From Armatimonadota bacterium (lineage in GTDB: Bacteria > Armatimonadota > Fimbriimonadia > Fimbriimonadales > Fimbriimonadaceae): a stretch of 64,000 nucleotides of DNA. The notes under the pieces were generated by a model, which made no database searches, was not told the DNA's origin, and worked only from the letters and a program-made list of their open reading frames with translations. Positions 26,677-34,034 of this stretch are shown piece by piece. Positions within the stretch are counted from its first letter, which is position 1, and every line of letters starts with the position of its first letter. The position numbers were made by a program, and so were the translations under genes. The stretch is taken from the NCBI GenBank assembly GCA_020161505.1, contig JAIUNY010000005.1, forward strand, positions 129,983 to 193,982. The letters are read 5' to 3'.

Positions 26677-26864
26677 CCATTTTCCCGGCGTCTCCGAATA
26701 GATCACTCATATCGGTGCATCTTCACAAAACAAAGAAGATTCTTGAGGCGGAACCAGGCTCAGGGCCTCTGAAACTGGTCGGGCTAAACTGACCTCATCC
26801 GAGAAAAGCCTCCGTCTTTGCCAAAGATGCCAGAGCGGTTCGGCCTTCCCAGAAGGAACAAACC

Positions 26865-29555
26865 ATGAGTCTCAAACGCGTCTATCTGTTCCGTGAAGGC
26901 AACGCCACCATGCGCGATCTGCTGGGTGGCAAGGGTGCAAACCTCTGCGAAATGACCAACATTGGTCTCCCCGTGCCTCCCGGATTCACGATTACTACCG
27001 AAGTCTGTACAGAGTATTACGAACAAGGGAAGAAATTGCCCGAAGGCCTGATGGACGAAATCAAGGTCGCCGTGGCTGATGTCGAAAAGGACATGAACCG
27101 AACCCTCGGTGGTTCGAGCCGACCCCTCCTCGTCTCCGTTCGATCCGGTTCCAAGTTCTCCATGCCGGGCATGATGGACACGGTTCTCAACCTCGGTCTG
27201 AACGATGTGACGATCAAGGCCATGATCGACGAGACCGGCAACGAGCGATTCGTTTACGATAGCTACCGCCGCCTCATCATGATGCTCAGCGATGTCGCCT
27301 TCGGCATCAGCAAGCACCACTTCGACAACGAGATTTTCGCTGAATACAAGAAGCAAGTCGGCGCCAAGAACGACCTCGATCTCACCGCCGAAGACCTCAA
27401 GAAGGTTTGCGACCTCTTCCTCGACTACGTGAAGAAGGAAGCCGGCCGCGAGTTCCCGCAAGATCCGTGGGAGCAGCTGGCTCTCTCGATCGACGCGGTG
27501 TTCAAGAGCTGGAACAACGACCGTGCGATCGTCTATCGCCGCACCGAGAAGATCCCCGACGAAATCGGCACCGCCGTCAACATTCAGTCGATGGTCTACG
27601 GCAACGCAGGCGATGACTGCGGAACCGGCGTTGCGTTCACCCGCGACCCGAGCAACGGCGACCGCCACCTGTTCGGCGAGTACCTGATGAACGCCCAAGG
27701 CGAAGACGTCGTCGCTGGCGTCCGCACCCCGGTGCCCATCAGCGAGCTGGAAAAGCAAAACCCCGAGGTCTACAAGGAATTTGTGGCTCACTGCGACAAG
27801 CTCGAGCACCACTACAAGGACATGCAAGACCTGGAGTTCACGATTGAGCACGGTCGCCTGTTCATGCTCCAATGCCGCAATGGCAAGCGCACCGGCCCGG
27901 CTGCGGTTAAGATCGCGGTCGAGATGGTTCACGAAGGCCTGATCACGAAGGAAGAAGCGGTGCAACGCGTCACCGGTTCCCAAGTCGACCAGCTCCTTCA
28001 CCCGCGCATCGATCCGGATAGCCTGGGCAGCGTCCATGCCCTCGCCAAGGGTCTGCCCGCTTCGCCGGGTGCCGCTGTCGGAATCGTCGTCTTCGATGCC
28101 GATACCGCCGCCGAACTCGGTAAGGGTGGTCAAGGCAAGAGCGTGATCTTGGTTCGCGAAGAAACGAACCCGGATGACGTCCACGGCATGCTCGCCGCAC
28201 AAGGCGTTCTCACCGCTCGCGGTGGAAAGACCAGCCACGCCGCCGTTGTCGCCCGCGGATTCGGAATTCCGTGCGTCGCTGGTGCCGAGGCTCTGGAAGT
28301 CAACGTGAAGGTCAAGACCCTCACCGTCGGCGATGTGGTTCTGCGCGAAGGCGATATCCTGACGATGGACGGCTCCAGCGGAGCGGTCTACAAGGGCGAG
28401 CTCAAGCTCATTGCCCCCGAGGTCAGCGGATCGTTCGGCGAACTGATGGAGTGGGCCGACAGCCTGCGCACCCTCAAGGTTCGCACCAACGCCGATAACC
28501 CGGCCGACGCTCAGCAAGCGATCGAATTCGGTGCCGAAGGCATCGGACTCTGCCGAACCGAGCACATGTTCTTCGAGCGCGATCGACTCCCGCTCGTCCA
28601 GCAACTCATCCTCACCAAGGATGAAGCCGTGCGCCAAGACATGCTCAAGAAGCTGGAAGTTGTGCAACAAGCCGACTTCGAAGGCATCTTCGAAGCCATG
28701 CAAGGCAAGCCGGTTACGATTCGCCTGATCGACCCGCCGCTCCACGAGTTCCTCCCGAGCCACGAAGAGCTGGTGCGCGAAGTCACCGAACTCCATGTTC
28801 GAAGCGAAACCAATCCGAGTCTGAAGGCAAAGCTGGAAGAGAAGGAAGCCCTCCTCACCGCCGTTGAAGGCATGAAGGAAGCCAACCCGATGATGGGTAT
28901 GCGCGGCGTTCGCCTCTCGATCATCCTTCCTGGATTGGTCGTGATGCAAACCCGAGCCATCCTCGGTGCCGCCGCCAAGCTCATCAAGGCAGGCAAGGAA
29001 GTCTATCCGGAGATCATGATCCCGCTGGTCAGCCACGTGAACGAGCTTCGTGTGGTGCAAGGTCTGCTGGAAAATGAAGCCAAGACGGTCATCCAAGAAC
29101 AAGGCGTGGATATCCCCTACATGTTCGGAACGATGATCGAAATCCCGCGCGCCGCTCTCACGGCAGGCGAGATTGCTGAGTACGCTCAGTTCTTCAGCTT
29201 CGGCACCAACGACCTCACCCAGATGACCTTCGGCTACAGCCGAGACGATGCAGAAGGCAAGTTCCTGCAGCGCTACGTCGAGCAAAAGATCCTCCCGACG
29301 AACCCGTTCGAATCGGTGGACACCACGGGCGTTGGCCGCCTGATGAAGCTCGCAGTCGATGAAGGTCGCGGAGTGCGCGACAATCTGAAGTGCGGCATCT
29401 GCGGTGAGCACGGTGGCGACCCTGAGTCGATCTACTTCTGCCACGAAATCGGTCTCGATTACGTGAGCTGCTCCCCGTTCCGCGTGCCCATCGCTCGCCT
29501 CGCAGCCGCTCAAGCAGCGGTTCGCGGCAAGACAAAGGTCGCTCTGGACAAGTAA
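26865..29555 (+). CDS. ppdK: pyruvate, phosphate dikinase
   Basis: 896 residues, standard bacterial length. It interconverts pyruvate + ATP + Pi with PEP + AMP + PPi, usable for gluconeogenesis or PPi-linked glycolysis. N-terminal nucleotide-binding domain: GGKGANLCEM and SVRSGSKFSMPGMMDTVLNLG. Central phosphohistidine domain: catalytic His458 in GGKTSHAAVVARGFGIPCV. C-terminal TIM barrel: GLCRTEHMFF, GTNDLTQMTFGYSRDDA and the catalytic Cys in KCGICGEHGGDP. Codon use here is strongly biased, suggesting high expression. Monocistronic, with a hairpin at 29585. Confidence 0.98.
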   Translation: MSLKRVYLFREGNATMRDLLGGKGANLCEMTNIGLPVPPGFTITTEVCTEYYEQGKKLPEGLMDEIKVAVADVEKDMNRTLGGSSRPLLVSVRSGSKFSMPGMMDTVLNLGLNDVTIKAMIDETGNERFVYDSYRRLIMMLSDVAFGISKHHFDNEIFAEYKKQVGAKNDLDLTAEDLKKVCDLFLDYVKKEAGREFPQDPWEQLALSIDAVFKSWNNDRAIVYRRTEKIPDEIGTAVNIQSMVYGNAGDDCGTGVAFTRDPSNGDRHLFGEYLMNAQGEDVVAGVRTPVPISELEKQNPEVYKEFVAHCDKLEHHYKDMQDLEFTIEHGRLFMLQCRNGKRTGPAAVKIAVEMVHEGLITKEEAVQRVTGSQVDQLLHPRIDPDSLGSVHALAKGLPASPGAAVGIVVFDADTAAELGKGGQGKSVILVREETNPDDVHGMLAAQGVLTARGGKTSHAAVVARGFGIPCVAGAEALEVNVKVKTLTVGDVVLREGDILTMDGSSGAVYKGELKLIAPEVSGSFGELMEWADSLRTLKVRTNADNPADAQQAIEFGAEGIGLCRTEHMFFERDRLPLVQQLILTKDEAVRQDMLKKLEVVQQADFEGIFEAMQGKPVTIRLIDPPLHEFLPSHEELVREVTELHVRSETNPSLKAKLEEKEALLTAVEGMKEANPMMGMRGVRLSIILPGLVVMQTRAILGAAAKLIKAGKEVYPEIMIPLVSHVNELRVVQGLLENEAKTVIQEQGVDIPYMFGTMIEIPRAALTAGEIAEYAQFFSFGTNDLTQMTFGYSRDDAEGKFLQRYVEQKILPTNPFESVDTTGVGRLMKLAVDEGRGVRDNLKCGICGEHGGDPESIYFCHEIGLDYVSCSPFRVPIARLAAAQAAVRGKTKVALDK

Positions 29556-29584
29556 GCCCCGCCTTCGGGTGGGAGATTCAGTTG

Positions 29585-29610
29585 TGCCCCGGAAGTTCGC
29601 TTCCGGGGCA
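29585..29610 (+). terminator. hairpin downstream of ppdK
   Basis: An 11-bp perfect stem (29585-29595 with 29600-29610) closed by a TTCG tetraloop, 30 bases after the ppdK stop. It has no continuous T-run, so it could be a terminator or a 3'-end stabilising hairpin. Confidence 0.6.
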
Positions 29611-29708
29611 CCGTCGTTTCGTCGGGGCAAAAAAGTTCGCGCACACCCAGAAAAATTGCCAGTTCTGACGGAAAAACGTGAGTGAAGTCACGAAAAACAT
29701 AAGAAGTT

Positions 29709-29717
29709 TGTTAAAAT
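29709..29717 (+). promoter_or_regulatory. extended -10 promoter candidate of the PEP-CTERM gene
   Basis: TGTTAAAAT matches an extended -10 (TG-n-TAtAAT, one mismatch) 66 bases before the start at 29784. The same nine bases occur in front of the PEP-CTERM gene starting at 41270. No good -35 is visible. Confidence 0.45.
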
Positions 29718-29783
29718 CCTCCCATCACTCTGCTGGTTTTCCGTGGCAATGTGGCTACTGCCGGGAGTTGTGAGGTGTTTCGG

Positions 29784-30551
29784 ATGAGGACTAAATCTCT
29801 CTTACTCGTCATGGCTGTGGCTGCTGTCTCCGCGTCTCAAGCCCAAGTTCTTTATTCCACTGGCTTCGAAGCCCCGACCTACACGGCTGGTACCGGAGTC
29901 AACACGATTGACGGATGGGCCAACGGCTCCGGAGCCGGTTCCCCGAACGTTGTCAGCACCGATGTTGCGGCAGGCGGAACCCAGTCACTGAGGATCGCCC
30001 AAACCTCGCTGACCAACTTCACCTCGGTTCGCCGAGCCCTGCCTACCCTCGGCGCGACGGTTGCGACGCCTGCCGTGATCAGCGTTCAGGTGTACGTGGC
30101 GAGCTCCACTGCTGCCGACCGCCTCTCCGGCATGTACCTCGGCAGCACGGCGACGTCTACTCTTGGCGGCACGACCGCTGGCATGACCCTGGGTGGCGAC
30201 GGAAAGGTGCGCATGGGATCCACTTGGCTCAGTACGTACGATGTTGCCTTCGATGCGCAAGCTGCGGCAGGTACCTTCGCTGATCGCTGGATCACGTTCA
30301 GCATGAGCTTCAATGGTGCCCAAGTCACGGCGAGCATGTCCGGGTTCTCCGATAACGCGGTCTACAGCAAGACGTTCGCTCCTGGTGGCGCAATTGCGAA
30401 TCTAAACCTCGGTTCTGACTACGCCGGAAACACTGGTGCAACGGGTACGACGTACTTTGATAACCTCAAGGTCGAATCCGTTCCCGAACCGGCAACCATG
30501 ACCCTTCTCGCTCTCGGCGCGCTTGCTGCTCGCCGCCGCAAGAAGGCCTGA
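29784..30551 (+). CDS. exported PEP-CTERM protein
   Basis: 255 residues. Signal peptide (about 1-22, MRTKSLLLVMAVAAVSASQAQ). The middle region is low in charge and rich in Thr/Ser/Gly/Ala with beta-sandwich character (GFEAPTYT, then YFDNLKVES at the end). It may be a concanavalin-like or carbohydrate-binding jelly roll. The C-terminal sorting tail is VPEPATMTLLALGALAARRRKKA: PEP motif, hydrophobic helix, basic cluster. Such tails are processed by an exosortase, which is not in this window. The ATG at 29784 has GAGG eight bases upstream. Confidence 0.85.
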   Translation: MRTKSLLLVMAVAAVSASQAQVLYSTGFEAPTYTAGTGVNTIDGWANGSGAGSPNVVSTDVAAGGTQSLRIAQTSLTNFTSVRRALPTLGATVATPAVISVQVYVASSTAADRLSGMYLGSTATSTLGGTTAGMTLGGDGKVRMGSTWLSTYDVAFDAQAAAGTFADRWITFSMSFNGAQVTASMSGFSDNAVYSKTFAPGGAIANLNLGSDYAGNTGATGTTYFDNLKVESVPEPATMTLLALGALAARRRKKA

Positions 30552-30574
30552 GCCTTACGTTTACTTCCTCTACA

Positions 30575-30620
30575 ACAAAACGATCCCGAGTCGCATCACG
30601 CGACCGGGATCGTTTGTTTT
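30575..30620. terminator. strong bidirectional terminator
   Basis: A nearly continuous 16-bp stem: 30578-30588 pairs with 30605-30615 and 30590-30594 with 30600-30604, with one bulged A. CAAAA precedes and GTTTT follows. It separates two convergent PEP-CTERM genes. Confidence 0.88.
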
Positions 30621-30641
30621 CCTGGAGACGGAGGAAATCTC

Positions 30642-31385
30642 TTAGGCTGATTTCAAGCGACGACGCCGAGCGAAAGCGGCCAGCGCCAGCACCGACAAAG
30701 TAGCAGGCTCCGGAACCGGATTGGCGGTGAAGTTCACGGTGAAGTTGTCAAACAGCATCGTCACGGACTGCGCATCCAGAGAGGACGACTCGGCCCAAGT
30801 CAAGAAACCAAACCTCAAACTCGATCCGGCCAGATCAAAGTCGGGATTCACGCCGCTGTTTCGGTACGTGCTCGTCTGGAAGTTGATCTGCTCAAAGTCT
30901 TCCTCGATAAGACTATCGGTGAAGATGCCGGTCCAGCCGTTACCCGTCCAGGGAATCGTATCGGACGCGAAGAGGGTTCCGTTTTGCTCGACGACAAAGG
31001 CAAGCCGACCGATCTGAATAGTGGACGACGTGAGGACCTGAGCATCAATCCCAAATTCCACGGAAAGGAATCCTGTGGGTGGGGTGGTCGTGAGTGATTG
31101 CGTCGCAATGTGCGATGCCCCGACTCGACTTGTCCCGCCCGAACCGGCGACGTTGTGCACCACGGCACGGGCATTGCCCGGATTTCCCGAGGAGCTACCG
31201 GAGGTACTCGTCGTGCCACCCGCACCCGCTTGGTATTCCGTCTTGGCGTAAAACAAGTTGAACATGTTGCCGTCGGTGAAGGTAAACATCGAGGCAACCG
31301 AGGGGACAAAGAGAGACGACAGGATCGTGGCCCCAAGAACGGAACGCCGAATCCTCCCCATTGACAGATTTGTCGTGTGATTCAT
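30642..31385 (-). CDS. exported PEP-CTERM protein
   Basis: 247 residues. Signal peptide (about 10-32). A Ser/Gly/Thr-rich, cysteine-free body of beta character contains FGFLTWAE and MLFDNFTVNFTANP near the end, and the sorting tail is VPEPATLSVLALAAFARRRRLKSA. It shares domain layout with, but little visible sequence similarity to, the convergent protein at 29784. GGGAGG six bases before the ATG is an excellent ribosome-binding site, but its GGGA lies in a small hairpin (31395-31410). Confidence 0.83.
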   Translation of the reverse strand: MNHTTNLSMGRIRRSVLGATILSSLFVPSVASMFTFTDGNMFNLFYAKTEYQAGAGGTTSTSGSSSGNPGNARAVVHNVAGSGGTSRVGASHIATQSLTTTPPTGFLSVEFGIDAQVLTSSTIQIGRLAFVVEQNGTLFASDTIPWTGNGWTGIFTDSLIEEDFEQINFQTSTYRNSGVNPDFDLAGSSLRFGFLTWAESSSLDAQSVTMLFDNFTVNFTANPVPEPATLSVLALAAFARRRRLKSA

Positions 31386-31394
31386 ATCAAACCT

Positions 31395-31410
31395 CCCAGC
31401 AATCTGGGAT
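31395..31410 (-). promoter_or_regulatory. small hairpin covering the ribosome-binding site
   Basis: On the minus strand TCCCAG (31410-31405) pairs with CTGGGA (31400-31395) across a 4-base loop. The 3' arm contains the first part of the GGGAGG Shine-Dalgarno of the PEP-CTERM gene at 31385, so folding would lower translation. Confidence 0.4.
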
Positions 31411-31541
31411 GCCTTCTATGATTCACTCCTCGTGCAGGAACGAATGGTGATTCGAATCACAAAAGAGATTTTCCGAGGCCTTCGGGAAGCCAAAGTCAAG
31501 CAGGTTCGATGACGCCGCAAAAAAGAAACTGACGGGGCAAG

Positions 31542-32513
31542 CTAGCGAGCCAACTCGCGCAATTCTTGGAGACTTATCTCGCGACATGGCGTTGCGGGCT
31601 CGCAAATTGCCACCGTCGGTAACTGGATCAGACCAATCTGCTTGCCGATAACTTCGTCCAACTGTGTTTTGCGGAGAGCCTCAGTGACCTCCTCGCGGGA
31701 GAGGATGATTTCATCCGAACCCAGCACCATCTTCGGCGAGCTGAGTGCGGCATGCCACTGTACGGTGTATCGACGGGAAACCATCTCTTTTAGTCGCGCG
31801 GCCGAGCTCCACTCTTGCCGATCACCGGTCTTCACGGGGGAGAATCGATAGACAAACTCTGCCTTCAGTTGTGTCGCAAGACGGCTAGCTTCGGGCAGCT
31901 CGCGCCTGCAGGCCGGGCACATCGGGCTACCAAAAGCAACGATGACAAGTTGATTCGAGGAGCGTCCTTCGACCAGTTCTCGCCGATCAACACTACCCAG
32001 TGACGTGGCGGTTGGTCGGGAGACCAGATTTCTCTCTTTGGGCAACAGGAGGGTAAGGGTGAGAGGGAGGCAGAGTCCGACAAGAGCAATCATCGGAGAT
32101 ACAATAGAAGGCGCGGAGAACTGTTTTCGCCAACTGACAATCGAGCCGAGAACAAAGAGGGCAGCGGCAATCAGGCACGTTGAGCAGATAACACCCGAGG
32201 TGATCAACCTGGCCTGCAGGCCTACAGCGATCAGAGCCGTCATTCCACCCAGCCACTGCGCGATCCTGGCAGTTTGCTGGAGCGACGCCAAGATCACCAG
32301 CCCAAACCCTGCGGTGACTCCCAGGAGTGCCGGCGATAGGTACCAAGGGATGAGTCTGGAGAATTGTTCAGCGACCGCGCATCCGTCACCAATCAGGCAC
32401 GGGGCGGTTCCTCCGAGCATTTGATTTGTCAGAGGGATCAGGAGCACGCCAGCGGCCAGTGCAAACGAAAACCGTCCTGCGTCGTACCAGGTGAAGTCGA
32501 GATCACTTGCCAC
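31542..32513 (-). CDS. VKOR-like membrane domain fused to a thioredoxin-like domain
   Basis: 323 residues. The N-terminal half (about 1-155) has four to five membrane helices and the four cysteines of bacterial vitamin K epoxide reductase homologues: C39 and C45 in the first extracytoplasmic loop, and the CxxC C110/C113 (VICSTC) in a later helix. The C-terminal half (about 165-323) is a thioredoxin-like domain with C199-P-A-C202. Such fusions pass electrons from thiol oxidation to quinone, making disulfides in exported proteins. The gene overlaps the preceding gene by 11 bp and closes a four-gene operon of exported cysteine-containing proteins, its probable clients. Confidence 0.8.
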   Translation of the reverse strand: MASDLDFTWYDAGRFSFALAAGVLLIPLTNQMLGGTAPCLIGDGCAVAEQFSRLIPWYLSPALLGVTAGFGLVILASLQQTARIAQWLGGMTALIAVGLQARLITSGVICSTCLIAAALFVLGSIVSWRKQFSAPSIVSPMIALVGLCLPLTLTLLLPKERNLVSRPTATSLGSVDRRELVEGRSSNQLVIVAFGSPMCPACRRELPEASRLATQLKAEFVYRFSPVKTGDRQEWSSAARLKEMVSRRYTVQWHAALSSPKMVLGSDEIILSREEVTEALRKTQLDEVIGKQIGLIQLPTVAICEPATPCREISLQELRELAR

Positions 32514-33378
32514 GGCGTTTCCGAATCAAAATGACGATTACGAAAGCGACGATTCCCACCAGCAACGTGACTGCCGCTACGAGAGGGAAGACACTCTGTT
32601 CCTTCTCGGCTACTTGAGAATGCATGGCCTCTTGCGCCTCGTAGGTTTGCCAGAGAGTTGTCGAGTCTTTGTCAATCCCTCCTCCATAGGAAACGTTGTC
32701 TTTGCGGAGTTCCACTTTAACGTCCTCGGGGAGCAGGGCTCGGAAGTTCGACTCTTCCTGCGAGGCTTTCTTGTCGAGCAATTCAAAGGAAACGTGGGCA
32801 ACAGGCTTGGATTCAAGTCTGTATTCCCGGTACTCAATCCCCTTTGGAAATCCTTCGCTGTCCTTCTCCGCAAACCTCCACTCTCGCCGCGATCCCGTCT
32901 TGCCCTGGTAGGTCAGACTGTAGTCGTAGCCACTCTGGCGTTCCGCGACGAGGGCAGGCATCCCTCCGTTGCCGAGGTCTACGATCCACGATTGGCAATC
33001 GGCCTCACCTGGCTCACACCCTTTCTGGCCAGCAAAAGCGTTTGTATCGCCGCTCCGCGTGAATTGCTCCGTGAGATTTGACGGCAGAATAAACCCGTAG
33101 AAAGGCGGGAGAGGATTGCTCTCAAGCGGCGTAAAGACAACCTTGTTCTCTGCTGGCTTGAAAAGAAACTGCGTGTTCTTGTCGCGGGCGCTGACGAACA
33201 GCGTCTTCTCTCCAGAGACTGCCCTGACGACAGAATCTCCACTCTTAAAGATCACGACCTCGACCTTCAAGTCAGATCCAAGGCCCGCAGGCAGGCTCTT
33301 CCACAAAGAGCCTGCCTCGGAGTCCTCCGTTCCGTATCGCCAAGTGCCTTGATAACGAACAGTCGTAACGCTTTGCAT
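32503..33378 (-). CDS. protein anchored by a C-terminal membrane helix, function unknown
   Basis: 291 residues. No clear N-terminal signal. A large soluble, beta-rich part is followed by a single C-terminal helix (about 262-284, FPLVAAVTLLVGIVAFVIVILI) and the basic end RKRRGK. A cysteine pair (KGCEPGEADCQSW, about 121-133) stands out. The start ATG 33378 has AGGGA seven bases upstream and lies 2 bases after the stop of the upstream gene; a TTG at 33396 is possible but less likely. Third gene of the cysteine-protein/VKOR operon. I do not recognise the family. Confidence 0.72.
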   Translation of the reverse strand: MQSVTTVRYQGTWRYGTEDSEAGSLWKSLPAGLGSDLKVEVVIFKSGDSVVRAVSGEKTLFVSARDKNTQFLFKPAENKVVFTPLESNPLPPFYGFILPSNLTEQFTRSGDTNAFAGQKGCEPGEADCQSWIVDLGNGGMPALVAERQSGYDYSLTYQGKTGSRREWRFAEKDSEGFPKGIEYREYRLESKPVAHVSFELLDKKASQEESNFRALLPEDVKVELRKDNVSYGGGIDKDSTTLWQTYEAQEAMHSQVAEKEQSVFPLVAAVTLLVGIVAFVIVILIRKRRGK

Positions 33379-33380
33379 GT

Positions 33381-33767
33381 TCAAGTCCCTGTGCAATAGT
33401 CACAGGGTTTCGTGAGATTCGACTGGCCGTACCTGGCCCCGACAATGGCTATCGGGGTGTCATCCACGCAACTAAAGTAAACCGGTATATCAGCCCAGGT
33501 GAATCGCATGAATGTTTCACCCTTTTTTCGCTCGGCTGTCGTCACGATTGACTTCACCTCACAGGAGTATGCGCTGGTTCCCGGAGTCTTGCAACCACCT
33601 GGAGTATAGCTGTAGTTTGCGACGATATATCCTCCCTGCAAGTCCGGAGCTGGCACACACGAGCCGTGAACGATTTTGTACGAAAACGGATCGGGACAGG
33701 GGATGCCGGCAATTGCGGCGATGCTGAGACCAACAACGCAGACCCCAGAAAAAACCCGCATGTGCAT
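33381..33767 (-). CDS. small exported cysteine-rich protein
   Basis: 128 residues: signal peptide (about 1-21, MHMRVFSGVCVVGLSIAAIAG), then a mature domain of about 107 residues. The mature part has seven cysteines (IPCPDPF, HGSC, GGCK, SCEV, FSCVD and a C-terminal CDYC). This spacing suggests three disulfides or metal sites plus a free thiol. No family recognised. ATG 33767 overlaps the stop of the upstream mini-gene (TAATG) and has GGAGG nine bases upstream, which decides the start against the TTG at 33797. Confidence 0.72.
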   Translation of the reverse strand: MHMRVFSGVCVVGLSIAAIAGIPCPDPFSYKIVHGSCVPAPDLQGGYIVANYSYTPGGCKTPGTSAYSCEVKSIVTTAERKKGETFMRFTWADIPVYFSCVDDTPIAIVGARYGQSNLTKPCDYCTGT

Positions 33768-33913
33768 TAAGGATTTCCTCCGGTTCCACTGGGGCAAGGG
33801 TAGATATCTGGATTGTCGCCGCTCTCGATGGCCCGGGCGACGCCGACAAGACTCGTGACGAACAGTACCGCCAGTAGGACTGACAGGAAACGGGAGCGCG
33901 TTTGCTTCTCCAT
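33767..33913 (-). CDS. tiny exported single-cysteine peptide
   Basis: 48 residues. MEKQTRSRFLSVLLAVLFVTSLVGVARA is a convincing signal peptide with an A-R-A cleavage site. The mature product would be a 20-residue peptide ending YPCPSGTGGNP, with one Cys in a P-C-P context that recurs (IPCPDP) in the next protein. It is coupled to the following gene by TAATG. The frame is open upstream to 33973, but the signal peptide fixes the ATG at 33913. First gene of the operon. Too short for a family call. Confidence 0.6.
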   Translation of the reverse strand: MEKQTRSRFLSVLLAVLFVTSLVGVARAIESGDNPDIYPCPSGTGGNP

Positions 33914-33982
33914 AAATACATTATCTCTGTTTTTGCATGAATACGATTCACGAAATTCCGGGGTTTGTGCCATGTTCCACGG

Positions 33983-34010
33983 AAAAAAGGGGCTCCCCGG
34001 AGGGTGCCCC
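33983..34010 (-). terminator. intrinsic terminator after glycogen phosphorylase
   Basis: GGGGC (34010-34006) pairs with GCCCC (33993-33989) with a C/G-rich interior, followed on the minus strand by TTTTTT. It isolates the small cysteine-protein operon from the gene upstream. Confidence 0.85.
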
Positions 34011-34034
34011 TAGATCCATTTCAGACTGGCCGAA

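Noticed and set aside
26784..29630. 948-codon open frame antisense to ppdK
   Set aside because: Same effect of GC-rich biased codons; the sense product is a complete pyruvate phosphate dikinase.
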